64,000 nt of DNA, from assembly GCF_016765795.1 (NCBI RefSeq), contig NZ_JAESVP010000005.1, positions 310,001 to 374,000 on the forward strand, written 5' to 3'. This document shows, one piece after another, positions 42,602 through 50,357 of this stretch; position 1 is the first letter of the stretch; each line of letters starts with the position of its first letter. The position numbers were made by a program, and so were the translations under genes. This DNA comes from Fuscibacter oryzae. Lineage in GTDB: Bacteria > Pseudomonadota > Alphaproteobacteria > Rhodobacterales > Rhodobacteraceae. The notes under the pieces were generated by a model. That model had not been told where the DNA came from and did not search any database. It saw only the letters and a list, made by a program, of their open reading frames with translations.

Positions 42602-42615
42602 TTGACCTGCATCAA
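42602..42615 (-). promoter_or_regulatory. FNR/FnrL-type box of ccoG
   Basis: TTGACCTGCATCAA matches TTGAY-N4-RTCAA. Its centre is 75 bases before the ccoG GTG, and a GATAGG -10-like element at 42579-42574 fits a class II FNR promoter at about -41.5. Oxygen-dependent activation is inferred from this family's role. Confidence 0.82.
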
Positions 42616-42670
42616 TCTCTTATCCGCAAGATAACATTTCGATGCGGCATGGCGGCGCGGGCAGGATAGC

Positions 42671-42699
42671 AAACAAAAAGGCCCGACCAAAGCCGGGCC
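42671..42699 (-). terminator. Rho-independent terminator between LysR gene and ccoG
   Basis: GGCCCGGC / GTCGGGCC arms (42680-42699), followed on the minus strand by TTTTTGTTT (42679-42671). It closes whatever reads from the LysR gene or the FNR box at 42816. Confidence 0.85.
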
Positions 42700-42779
42700 G
42701 TGAAAAGTGGCGCCGACGCCCCCAGGAAACGCGCGAACAGGATGGGGCGTCGGTGCCGGGCCGCGATCTGCATCGCAGC
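42671..42779 (-). ncRNA. Candidate FNR-activated small RNA (~109 nt)
   Basis: No convincing ORF lies here. An FNR box at 42816-42829 has a TTCTAT -10-like element at 42791-42786, about 31 bases away as class II promoters need. A terminator with a strong T-run ends at 42671. Start near 42779 is inferred. Alternative: the terminator just ends the LysR transcript and the box acts at a distance on ccoG. Confidence 0.42.
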
Positions 42780-42815
42780 GTGGGGATAGAAATGCACAAT
42801 CCGCCCGCCCGCACT

Positions 42816-42829
42816 TTGACCTGAATCAA
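42816..42829 (-). promoter_or_regulatory. FNR/FnrL-type box overlapping the LysR stop codon
   Basis: TTGACCTGAATCAA matches TTGAY-N4-RTCAA with the same strength as the ccoG box. It overlaps the TGA of the LysR gene. It lies ~280 bases before the ccoG start, too far for a class II ccoG promoter. Confidence 0.72.
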
Positions 42830-43710
42830 ACGGGGCGAAATTCGCGGGTTTCCTGAAGAATCCAGCGGGAAAAGGCGCGCGCTTCGGGGCGCTGTGGGCC
42901 GGGGCGGCGCACGAGCCAATAGCCCTTGCCATTGTCAATCTGGTGCAGCAGGCGCAACCGCCCAGCCTCCAGATCGCCCTGCACCAGCAGGCGCGAGATG
43001 ATGGCGATGCCCTGCCCCATGCGTGCCGCCTCGATCATCAGATTGCCGGGCAGCGACACCATGCCGCCCCCCTCAACGGTCAGGCCATGGCTGCCGAACA
43101 GGGCACAGCGGTCATCGGTGCCCGGCTCATGGATCCAGGGCAGATGGGTCAGCGCCGCAAGATCGCCCTGGCCCACGCCCTCAACCAGATGCGGAGCGGC
43201 CACGATGGCCAAGGGCGTCGGCATCAAAAGTTGCACTTCGACGCCCGTCCACTGACCAAGGCCATAGCGGATCGCAAGGTCGATCCCGCCAGAGGTCAGG
43301 GCGCGCAGCTCTGTCGCCGGGTCCAGCATCAGGCTGATTTCGGGGTGCAGCGCGCGAAACCCGGTCAGGCGGGGCAACAACCAGGCGCCTGCGAAACTGG
43401 GCGAGGTGGTGATCTGCAAGGGCCGCCCGGCGTCGGCCCCGGTCAATTCGGCAATGGTGCGCGCCATGCCGCCAAAGCCCGCGCGCAAGGAATCGGCCAG
43501 CCGCGCACCATCCGCCGTCAGACGTGGCGGCGCGGTACTGCGATCCACCAGCGTCAGGCCCAGATACCCCTCCAGCGCGCGGACTTGCTGGCTGATCGCG
43601 GCATGAGAGACGTTCAGCCGCTGGCCAGCAATCGTCATCGACCCGGTATCAGACCAAGCGGCAAAGGCGCGCAGCGCGGCAAGGGGTGGCAGGATCTTCC
43701 AGATGTCCAT
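42826..43710 (-). CDS. LysR-type transcriptional regulator (GcvA-like)
   Basis: Regulator of 294 residues. HTH at ~10-65 (LAALRAFAAWSDTGSMTIAGQRLNVSHAAISQQVRALEGYLGLTLVDR), substrate domain at ~90-290 (ITTSPSFAGAWLLPRLTGF and GIDLAIRYGLGQW). Placed between ccoP and ccoG, and divergent from a 41-residue ORF, its likely target. The ATG at 43710 begins the HTH; the longer ORF to 43761 would run into the shared promoter. Confidence 0.9.
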   Translation of the reverse strand: MDIWKILPPLAALRAFAAWSDTGSMTIAGQRLNVSHAAISQQVRALEGYLGLTLVDRSTAPPRLTADGARLADSLRAGFGGMARTIAELTGADAGRPLQITTSPSFAGAWLLPRLTGFRALHPEISLMLDPATELRALTSGGIDLAIRYGLGQWTGVEVQLLMPTPLAIVAAPHLVEGVGQGDLAALTHLPWIHEPGTDDRCALFGSHGLTVEGGGMVSLPGNLMIEAARMGQGIAIISRLLVQGDLEAGRLRLLHQIDNGKGYWLVRRPGPQRPEARAFSRWILQETREFRPV

Positions 43711-43756
43711 GTAAGCCTGACTTACGGTATGCGAAATAGGTTTCCTGTCAGGATGC

Positions 43757-43769
43757 GCCAAACTGGCGT
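43757..43769. promoter_or_regulatory. Dyad in the LysR / small-ORF divergent region
   Basis: CGCCA-AAC-TGGCG inverted repeat, midway between the LysR start (43710) and the small ORF start (43807). LysR proteins bind dyads in such divergent gaps. Assignment inferred from position only. Confidence 0.45.
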
Positions 43770-43806
43770 AAATTCAAGTGATGAACTTACACGATGCGAG
43801 GATGCC

Positions 43807-43932
43807 ATGCTGACCCTTCTTGCCAATGCTTTCCGAATTGCGGCCCGGACAGATGACCGCGACGAACCGCCAACGCCGCGCAATTGGCCCGCGCCGCCCC
43901 ATTGGCACCTGCCGGGCCGCGACAGGTTCTGA
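43807..43932 (+). CDS. 41-residue ORF divergent from the LysR gene
   Basis: MLTLLANAFRIAARTDDRDE followed by PPTPRNWPAPPHWHLPGRDRF. GAGG 6 bases upstream supports this ATG. It is amphipathic at the N-terminus and rich in Pro and Trp at the end. A strong terminator follows 20 bases after the stop. No known family; the divergent LysR gene may control it. Confidence 0.58.
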   Translation: MLTLLANAFRIAARTDDRDEPPTPRNWPAPPHWHLPGRDRF

Positions 43933-43950
43933 ACCGGAAAGACCGGACAT

Positions 43951-43979
43951 GAAAAAGGGGGCCCGAAGGCCCCCTTTCG
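43951..43979. terminator. Bidirectional terminator between the small ORF and ccoP
   Basis: AAAGGGGGCC (43954-43963) and GGCCCCCTTT (43968-43977) with a CGAA loop. T-runs on both strands, the stronger on the minus strand, where it ends ccoNOQP. Confidence 0.9.
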
Positions 43980-43997
43980 TCACCCGTCAGGGCAGGA

Positions 43998-44876
43998 TCA
44001 TTCACCGCCGCCAAGGCTGTGGACATAGGTCGCCACGGCGCGGATTTCGTCTTCCGACAGACGCTCGTTCCAATTGGGCATCACGCCGAACCGCGCATAG
44101 GTTACGGTATGGGTGATGGTGTCGCGGTCGCCGCCGTAAAGCCAGATTGCATCCGTCAGGTTCGGCGCGCCTTGCGCACGGTCGCCCTTGCCCTCTGGTC
44201 CGTGACAAGCCGCGCAATTGTCGGCAAACAGTTGCGCGCCCGCCGTAGCCTTGGCCGCGTCATGGTCCTGACCCGAGATTTGCAGGACATATTCCACCAC
44301 ATCACCGATCTGTGCCGGTTCCAGCAGTGCATCCACGCCGAATTTCGGCATTTCGGAATAGCGGGCGTCGGCATCGGTGGTGTTGCGGATGCCGTGGGTT
44401 ACGGTGGTGTGGATGTCATCCACGGTGCCGCCCCACAGCCAGTCATTGTCCAGAAGATTGGGATAGCCCTTGCCCTGAACGCCCGCTGCCCCTGCTCCGT
44501 GGCACTGGGCGCAGTTGTTCTTGAAAACCGAGGCCCCGGCCCGCAGCGCATATTGCTTCAACTCGTCATCCTGGGCGATCTGGTCCAGCGGGGCTGCAAC
44601 CAGTTTGGCCTTGATGGCGGCATTGGCATCGTCAAAGCGCTTGATCTCGGCATCGACATCGGCGCGGGTGTTCTGACCCAGGAAGCCGCGGGTGGCCCCA
44701 TGGATCAGCGGCCAGGCCGGATAGGCGATGCTGTAGCCGATGGCGAACAGGATCGAGAGGTAGAACACCCAAACCCACCAGCGTGGCATCGGATTGTCGT
44801 ATTCCTCGATGCCGTCCCAGCTGTGTCCCGTGGTCGGAACCTCTGCCTGAACCTTTTTTACTTGCTTGGCGCACAT
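43998..44876 (-). CDS. ccoP: cbb3 oxidase diheme subunit CcoP
   Basis: Membrane-anchored electron entry subunit, 292 residues. TM helix at ~32-55 ([22 protein letters not shown]). Two heme c sites, CAQCH (~118) and CAACH (~205), with distal Met positions in YSEMPKFG and FGVMPNW. GGAGG lies 9 bases before the ATG at 44876. Ends at a strong terminator. Confidence 0.97.
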   Translation of the reverse strand: MCAKQVKKVQAEVPTTGHSWDGIEEYDNPMPRWWVWVFYLSILFAIGYSIAYPAWPLIHGATRGFLGQNTRADVDAEIKRFDDANAAIKAKLVAAPLDQIAQDDELKQYALRAGASVFKNNCAQCHGAGAAGVQGKGYPNLLDNDWLWGGTVDDIHTTVTHGIRNTTDADARYSEMPKFGVDALLEPAQIGDVVEYVLQISGQDHDAAKATAGAQLFADNCAACHGPEGKGDRAQGAPNLTDAIWLYGGDRDTITHTVTYARFGVMPNWNERLSEDEIRAVATYVHSLGGGE

Positions 44877-44880
44877 GACA

Positions 44881-45093
44881 TCACGCCTCCTTCGCGGGCC
44901 GCATGGCGGGGGCCTGATCGGCCCCCTCTGCGGCGGGTTGCTTTTCATTGCGGAAGATCGAATTCGCGATGTCGTCGTGAATGGCCCGGCTGCCCGGACG
45001 GAAGACCCAGAGGAAAACCCCCACAAAGATCAACGTCAGAAGCAGCAACGCCCAACTGTCGGCGAATTCGCGCAGCAGGCTGTAAAGTTCCAT
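44881..45093 (-). CDS. ccoQ: cbb3 oxidase subunit CcoQ
   Basis: Small subunit of 70 residues. One TM helix at ~14-32 ([21 protein letters not shown]), then a charged tail with IANSIFRNE. CcoQ stabilises the complex; sequence is poorly conserved, but position between ccoO and ccoP is diagnostic. Confidence 0.93.
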   Translation of the reverse strand: MELYSLLREFADSWALLLLTLIFVGVFLWVFRPGSRAIHDDIANSIFRNEKQPAAEGADQAPAMRPAKEA

Positions 45094-45103
45094 GCTGCCC
45101 CCC

Positions 45104-45850
45104 TTACCGCGACGGATCGGGCGTGTAGGTGGAAAAGTCCACCATCGTGCCCAGCACCTGAAGATAGGCGATCAGCGCATCCATTTCGGTCAGCTCAGGC
45201 TGACCGTCAAAGTTTGCAACCGTCACATCCAGATGCTTGAACGCCGCCGCACCGTAACGCTCTTGCAAACCGGCGGTATCGGCATTGGGATCAGCCTGCG
45301 CTGCAAAGTCCGCCTTGGCGTTGGCCATCATGTCATCGGTGTAAGGCACACCGACAACACGGTTCGCCCACATCGAATCCGCGATATACTGCCCGTCGAT
45401 CACATGGCCCGACAGGAAGGCATATTTCGGCATCACCGATTCCGGCACCACCGCCTGCGGGTTGGTCAGGTGATCAACATGCCAGGCGTTCGAATAGCGG
45501 TTGCCGACGCGGGCAAGGTCTGGCCCGGTCCGCTTGGACCCCCACTGGAACGGATGGTCATACATCGATTCCGCCGCAAGGCTGTAGTGGCCATAGCGCT
45601 CAACCTCGTCGCGCATCGGGCGGATCATCTGGCTGTGGCAGACATAGCAGCCTTCGCGCACATAGATCTCGCGTCCCGCCAGTTCGAGCGGGGTGTAGGG
45701 GCGAACCCCTGTCACCTTCTCGATGGTGTTCTGGATGTAGAACAGGGGCACGATCTCTACCAGACCGCCGATGGTCACGACCAGAAAGGACAGGACCAGA
45801 AGCAGCGTGGCGTGGGTTTCGATCTTTTTATGTTTGTCGAGAATGGACAT
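45104..45850 (-). CDS. ccoO: cbb3 oxidase monoheme subunit CcoO
   Basis: Membrane-anchored cytochrome c subunit, 248 residues. TM helix ~14-36 ([22 protein letters not shown]). Heme site CYVCHSQ (~68), followed by [40 protein letters not shown], typical of CcoO. AGGGGG lies 6 bases before the ATG at 45850. Confidence 0.97.
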   Translation of the reverse strand: MSILDKHKKIETHATLLLVLSFLVVTIGGLVEIVPLFYIQNTIEKVTGVRPYTPLELAGREIYVREGCYVCHSQMIRPMRDEVERYGHYSLAAESMYDHPFQWGSKRTGPDLARVGNRYSNAWHVDHLTNPQAVVPESVMPKYAFLSGHVIDGQYIADSMWANRVVGVPYTDDMMANAKADFAAQADPNADTAGLQERYGAAAFKHLDVTVANFDGQPELTEMDALIAYLQVLGTMVDFSTYTPDPSR

Positions 45851-45860
45851 CTTTTCCCCC

Positions 45861-47465
45861 TCACTCCGCCGGAACGAAGTTGTTGGCATTCACCACGGCT
45901 TTCACCGGCTGGGCCTTGACGGTCATGTAAAGGTTGTAGGCCATGATCACACCACCGGCGAGGAACATCAGCCCGCCCACAGCCCGCACCACATACATCG
46001 GATACTTCGCAGCCACGGTGTCGGCGAAGGCGTTCACGAGGAAGCCGTTGGCATCCACTTCGCGCCACATCAGGCCTTCCATGATGCCCGACACCCACAT
46101 CGAGGCAGCGTAAAGCACGATCCCGATGGTGGCGAGCCAGAAGTGCCAGGACACCAGTTTCAGCGAATAAAGACCTTCGCGGTTCCACAGGCGCGGCGTC
46201 AGGAAATACAGAGCGCCAAAGGTGATCATGCCGTTCCAGCCAAGCGCGCCGGAATGAACGTGACCGATGGTCCAGTCGGTATAGTGCGACAGCGAGTTCA
46301 CCGCCTTGATCGACATCATCGGGCCTTCAAAGGTGGACATGCCGTAAAAGCCGATCGAGACAACCATCATGCGGATGATCGGGTCAGTGCGCAGCTTGTC
46401 CCAGGCACCCGACAGCGTCATCAGGCCGTTGATCATGCCACCCCAGGACGGCATCCACAGCATGACCGAGAACACCATGCCAAGGGTCGAGGCCCAGTCA
46501 GGCAGCGCAGTGTAATGCAGGTGGTGGGGACCGGCCCAGATATACAGAAAGATCAGCGCCCAGAAGTGGATGATCGACAGCTTGTAGCTGAACACAGGCC
46601 GCTCTGCCTGTTTCGGCACGAAGTAGTACATCATCCCCAGGAAACCGGCCGTCAGGAAAAAGCCCACCGCATTGTGGCCATACCACCATTGCGTCATGGC
46701 ATCCTGCACCCCGCCCGTGACCTGAACCGAGGTCGAAGAAAAGATCGAGACCGGGATCGCCAGATTGTTCACCACATGCAGCATGGCAATGGTGATGATG
46801 AACGACAGGTAGAACCAGTTCGCAACGTAGATGTGGGGTTCCTTGCGCTTCCACAGGGTACCGATGAACACCAGCAGGAATGCAAGCCAGACGACGACGA
46901 TCCACCAGTCGATGTACCAGACCGTCTCGGCGTATTCCTTGCCCTGGGTGCCGCCCAGCACATAGCTGGTGGCGGCCAGAACGATCATCAACTGCCAGCC
47001 CCAGAACACGAACCACGCCAGGTTCCCGCCCCAAAGCCGCGCCGCCGAGGTGCGCTGAACCACATAAAATGCCGACATGATCAGCGCGTTGCCCCCAAAG
47101 GCAAAGATCACCGCCGAGGTGTGCAGCGGCCGCAGGCGACCAAAGTTCAGAATTCCCTCGACCCCCGAAATGTTCAGCGAGGGAAAGGCCAGTTGCGAGG
47201 CGATGACCACACCGACCAGAAACCCGACGATCCCCCAAAAGGTCGTCGCGATCACCCCGGCGCGGATCACGCTGTCAAGATATTCGTTCTGAGGGTGAAC
47301 AGCCGACTCGCCCACATGCCGCAACTGCCACACAAAGGTGATGGCAGCAGCAAGCATGACGACGATGGCATTCACCATATAAGGCAGATCGTGCGCATAG
47401 TTGGCCGCGATAGCGGCAAGAACCGCCACCGCGCCCAGCACGATCAGTTTTATGTAATCCCACAT
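45861..47465 (-). CDS. ccoN: cbb3 oxidase catalytic subunit CcoN
   Basis: Heme-copper oxidase subunit I of the cbb3 type, 534 residues with 12 or more TM helices. The heme/Cu site region shows [50 protein letters not shown] and the His-His pair in [15 protein letters not shown]. Start at 47465 (AAGGGA upstream); the longer frame to 47585 would cover the FNR box. Two FNR boxes lie upstream. Confidence 0.97.
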   Translation of the reverse strand: MWDYIKLIVLGAVAVLAAIAANYAHDLPYMVNAIVVMLAAAITFVWQLRHVGESAVHPQNEYLDSVIRAGVIATTFWGIVGFLVGVVIASQLAFPSLNISGVEGILNFGRLRPLHTSAVIFAFGGNALIMSAFYVVQRTSAARLWGGNLAWFVFWGWQLMIVLAATSYVLGGTQGKEYAETVWYIDWWIVVVWLAFLLVFIGTLWKRKEPHIYVANWFYLSFIITIAMLHVVNNLAIPVSIFSSTSVQVTGGVQDAMTQWWYGHNAVGFFLTAGFLGMMYYFVPKQAERPVFSYKLSIIHFWALIFLYIWAGPHHLHYTALPDWASTLGMVFSVMLWMPSWGGMINGLMTLSGAWDKLRTDPIIRMMVVSIGFYGMSTFEGPMMSIKAVNSLSHYTDWTIGHVHSGALGWNGMITFGALYFLTPRLWNREGLYSLKLVSWHFWLATIGIVLYAASMWVSGIMEGLMWREVDANGFLVNAFADTVAAKYPMYVVRAVGGLMFLAGGVIMAYNLYMTVKAQPVKAVVNANNFVPAE

Positions 47466-47571
47466 TTTGCGTCCCTTCGTCTGTGCGCCCCGGTCTTGCG
47501 CGCGGGAATCAACCACGCACCCGCCGGGAACTTTGACAGGCCGCTTGTCGCAAATGTGCGCGAACCGGGCC

Positions 47572-47585
47572 TTGATCCATGTCAA
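47572..47585 (-). promoter_or_regulatory. FNR/FnrL-type box of ccoN
   Basis: TTGATCCATGTCAA. Centre 113 bases before the ccoN ATG, with a GACAAG -10-like element about 29 bases on in the ccoN direction. Fits a class II FNR promoter. Proximal to ccoN of the pair. Confidence 0.82.
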
Positions 47586-47603
47586 CGCAATAGTGATCTC
47601 GGC

Positions 47604-47617
47604 TTGATCAAGGTCAA
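47604..47617 (+). promoter_or_regulatory. FNR/FnrL-type box of the Usp gene
   Basis: TTGATCAAGGTCAA, 32 bases centre-to-centre from the ccoN box. Lies 65 bases before the Usp ATG, so it probably serves the + strand gene, though either box could serve both. Confidence 0.78.
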
Positions 47618-47681
47618 TGCGCCAATTCGTAACACGGGCAAGACTTCAATCAGGAAATCAGCCGCAAGGGAGACCCTCCTC

Positions 47682-48530
47682 ATGGCCTACAAATCACTTC
47701 TCACCGTCCTGAACTTCGTGGCAGACGTGCCCGGCACCATTGCTGCCGCCTCTCGTCTTGCCCGCTCTCAGGATGCCCACCTGGACATTCTGGTTCTGGG
47801 CATCGACCGCACCCAGCTTGGCTATACCTATATAGGATCGGGTGCCGAACTGATGCAGATCGCCATCGAGCGCGCCGAAGAGGATGCCCGCACCATCGAA
47901 GCTGCCGTGACCGAGGCGTTGAAAGCCGAGCCCGAAGACCTGCGCTATAGCGTCGAGGCGGCGGTCACCCAGATCGGCGCGCTGACCGATCTGGTAGCCC
48001 AGCGCGCGCGCTTTGCCGATTTGGTTGTGCTGGCACGCCCCTACGGTGCAGGCAAGGGGGCCGATTCCGAAGCTGTGGTCGAGGCTGCATTGTTCGAAGG
48101 CCGGGTTCCGGTGATCGTGCTGCCGACCCAAGGCTTGCCCGAAAACCCGGTGCCGCGCCGTATTGTGCTGGCCTGGAACCAGGGGGCCGAGGCGATGGCT
48201 GCGGCCCGCGCCGCCCTGCCTTTCCTGAAATCGGCCGACAAGGTTGACATCACCGTGGTCGATCCGCCCCAGCACGGCCCGGAACGGTCAGACCCCGGCG
48301 GTCATCTGTGCCAGATGCTGGTGCGCCATGGGGCCAAGGCCGAGGTCAGCGTGCTGGCCAAATCGCTGCCCAAAGTATCCGAAGTGATCGCCCGCCACGT
48401 CGCTGACATCGACGCCGATCTTCTGGTCATGGGTGCCTATGGCCATTCGCGCTTCCGCGAGGCGATTCTGGGTGGGGCCACCCGCGCCATGCTGGAACAG
48501 GCGCAAGTGCCTGTGCTGCTGGCCCGCTAG
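47682..48530 (+). CDS. Tandem-domain universal stress protein
   Basis: UspA-type protein with two domains, 282 residues. Domain 1 is ~1-145, domain 2 ~150-282. The ATP-binding motif GAYGHSRFREAILGGATRAML is intact only in domain 2 (~255-275). It is divergent from ccoN and shares the FNR boxes, so probably induced at low oxygen. AAGGGAG lies ~9 bases upstream of the ATG. Confidence 0.9.
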   Translation: MAYKSLLTVLNFVADVPGTIAAASRLARSQDAHLDILVLGIDRTQLGYTYIGSGAELMQIAIERAEEDARTIEAAVTEALKAEPEDLRYSVEAAVTQIGALTDLVAQRARFADLVVLARPYGAGKGADSEAVVEAALFEGRVPVIVLPTQGLPENPVPRRIVLAWNQGAEAMAAARAALPFLKSADKVDITVVDPPQHGPERSDPGGHLCQMLVRHGAKAEVSVLAKSLPKVSEVIARHVADIDADLLVMGAYGHSRFREAILGGATRAMLEQAQVPVLLAR

Positions 48531-48558
48531 ACCGGCATTTCCACCACCCGCCTGCCAA

Positions 48559-48586
48559 GGCCCCCCTCCACATTGTGGGGAGGGGC
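48559..48586. repeat. GGGGAGGGG-type hairpin after the Usp gene
   Basis: Left CCCCTCCACA and right GTGGGGAGGGG arms pair with a small bulge. Same pyrimidine/purine style as hairpins near 30507 and 60646-60761. Confidence 0.5.
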
Positions 48587-48615
48587 ACAGTAACGGGAAG
48601 CCAAAATCCGTACAT

Positions 48616-48647
48616 AAAAAAAGGCGCGGAGGTTTCCGCGCCTTTTT
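48616..48647. terminator. Bidirectional terminator between Usp and trcR
   Basis: GGCGCGGA / TCCGCGCC stem with a short loop, A-run on the left and TTTTT on the right. It serves both convergent genes. Confidence 0.93.
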
Positions 48648-48667
48648 GATACCTTGGGCAACCCGCC

Positions 48668-49411
48668 TTAGCGGTGGTCATCCTCGTCGTCGTCATGCCC
48701 GCCTTGCGGCAAGTTGAAGAAGCTTTCGGCATTTGAAAAGTCCGAAGGGCCGCGCTTGTCTTCTTCCTCGTCGTCGCCAAAGACTTCCAGTCCGTTCGGC
48801 ACCCGCGCATCGGGTGCCATGCCCAGCGACTGCTCGGTCGAGACCAGTTTGCGCCGCTCGTCATCGGTCATTACCACGCCATCGGCGGCCCGCTTGCGCA
48901 CGGCAGCCTGAACGGCGGTGTCAAGTTCCGACTGCTTGCACAGACCCAGCGCAACCGGATCGACCGGGGCAATATTGTTGATGTTCCAGTGGGTTCGCTC
49001 GCGGATCGCAAGAATCGTCGGCTTGGTGGTGCCCACCAGCTTGCCAATCGCGCCATCGCTCAGTTCCGGGTGGAACTTGACCAGCCACAGAATGGCGGCC
49101 GGGCGATCCTGACGCTTGGACAGCGGCGTATAACGCGGGCCACGGCGCTTTTCCTCACCCACAGCCGCCGCGTTGTATTTCAACTTCAGCTTGTAAAGCG
49201 GGTCTTTTTCACCCCGGTCAATCTCGATCTGGTCAAGCTGGTTGTTGGCGATGGGGTCAAACCCCTTTACCCCGCCTGCCACATCGCCATCGGCGATGCC
49301 TTGCACTTCCAGTTCGTGCATGCCGCAGAATTCGGCGACCTGACGAAAGGTCAGCGTCGTATTGTCCACCAGCCAGACGGCGGTCGCGCGGGCCATGAGA
49401 GGCTTGTTCAT
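48668..49411 (-). CDS. trcR: Cell-cycle transcriptional regulator TrcR (DUF1013)
   Basis: Alphaproteobacterial regulator of 247 residues. The N-terminal MNKPLMARATAVWLVDNTTLTFRQVAEFCGMHELEVQGIADG (~1-43) and the HTH-like WLVKFHPELSDGAIGKLVGTTKPTILAIRERTHWN (~107-142) are hallmarks of DUF1013. The acidic C-terminus ends GGHDDDEDDHR. GGAG lies 6 bases before the ATG at 49411. Linked to the cell cycle in Caulobacter relatives; no target site is visible here. Confidence 0.92.
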   Translation of the reverse strand: MNKPLMARATAVWLVDNTTLTFRQVAEFCGMHELEVQGIADGDVAGGVKGFDPIANNQLDQIEIDRGEKDPLYKLKLKYNAAAVGEEKRRGPRYTPLSKRQDRPAAILWLVKFHPELSDGAIGKLVGTTKPTILAIRERTHWNINNIAPVDPVALGLCKQSELDTAVQAAVRKRAADGVVMTDDERRKLVSTEQSLGMAPDARVPNGLEVFGDDEEEDKRGPSDFSNAESFFNLPQGGHDDDEDDHR

Positions 49412-49569
49412 CTCTCGCTCCTTACAGCTTTGTCCCACCACGCGGGTGGACCTTTACAAATCTCTCCCAAGCCGGGAAAACGGCGGCAGGTTTTCAGGCC
49501 CGCGAATTCCACGTTTTCAGGGAGTTCAGCCGTGGCCATAGCGCGAAATGCAGCAAAGGGAAAGTGGAA

Positions 49570-50208
49570 ATGCGCAGACTGGCCCTTGCCCTCGCAGCCT
49601 TTTGCTTCGCCGCCCCTGCCTGGGCCGAGGGTGAACGGGCGGGCGATTTCGACTATTATGTGATGTCGCTGTCCTGGTCATCAAACTGGTGCGCGCTGAC
49701 CGGCGATGCGCGGGGTGATCCGCAATGCCAGACTGGGCGCGGGCTGACCTGGGTGCTGCACGGGCTTTGGCCGCAAAAGGAGCAGGGCTGGCCCAGCTAT
49801 TGCCGCACCGCCCAGCGCGACCCGACCCGCGCCGAGACGGCAGCAATGGCCGATATCATGGGCGGTTCGGGCCTTGCCTTCTATCAGTGGAAAAAACACG
49901 GCCGCTGCGCAGGCCAGTCGGCGCCCGATTTCTACAAGACTGCCCGCGCCGCGCATGACAGCATCACCCTGCCGCCGGTTTTTGCCCGAATCCGCAAAGA
50001 CATGACCTTGCCCGCCTCGGTCATCGAGGATGCGTTCCTTGAGGCGAACCCCGGCCTTACACGCGACGAAATCACCGTGACCTGCGACCAGGGCATGATC
50101 CAAGAGGTCCGCATCTGCCTGACCAAAGACCTGTCCCCCCGCGCTTGCGCCCCCGACAGCGCGCGCGATTGTCGGATGAAGGACGCCGAACTGGACGCCG
50201 TGCGCTGA
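49570..50208 (+). CDS. Secreted ribonuclease T2
   Basis: Endoribonuclease of 212 residues. Signal peptide at ~1-20 (LALALAAFCFAAPAWAE). Catalytic CAS1 motif WVLHGLWPQ (~residue 62) and CAS2 motif WKKHGRC (~104-110) both intact. Cys pairs (WCALTG, PQCQTG, YCRTAQ) suit disulfides in the periplasm. A GTG at 49564 is an alternative start. Followed by the long inverted repeat. Confidence 0.92.
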   Translation: MRRLALALAAFCFAAPAWAEGERAGDFDYYVMSLSWSSNWCALTGDARGDPQCQTGRGLTWVLHGLWPQKEQGWPSYCRTAQRDPTRAETAAMADIMGGSGLAFYQWKKHGRCAGQSAPDFYKTARAAHDSITLPPVFARIRKDMTLPASVIEDAFLEANPGLTRDEITVTCDQGMIQEVRICLTKDLSPRACAPDSARDCRMKDAELDAVR

Positions 50209-50218
50209 CCGCAACCGC

Positions 50219-50337
50219 CGGGGGTTTCACACCCCCGCACCCCCCGAGGATATTTCCAGAAGGGGAAGGGAAAGAGCGACGCTTTCACCTTCCCCTTCTG
50301 GAAATATCCTCGGGGGGTGCGGGGGGCGAAGCGCCCC
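50219..50337. repeat. Long perfect inverted repeat with GAGGATATTT core
   Basis: Arms of 38 bp at 50232-50269 and 50288-50325 (perfect), 18-base spacer. Each arm holds CACCCCCCGAGGATATTTCC and a CCAGAAGGGGAAGG tail. Outer GGGGG hairpins sit at both ends (50219-50235 and ~50320-50337). It lies between convergent genes, and a half-copy occurs at 12798-12853. Confidence 0.9.
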
Positions 50338-50357
50338 CGCTGCCGACAGGTCCGCCC

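Noticed and set aside
42534-42690. ccoG start at ATG 42612 or further upstream
   Set aside because: That start would overlap the FNR box, and the GTG at 42534 has a proper GGAGCA site.
42642-42824. 60-residue plus-strand open frame over the putative small RNA
   Set aside because: No ribosome-binding site, basic shadow-like composition, and it crosses the terminator.
45771-47681. Long N-terminal extension of the Usp frame
   Set aside because: It is antisense to ccoN; the Usp family begins at 47682 with MAYKSLLTVL.
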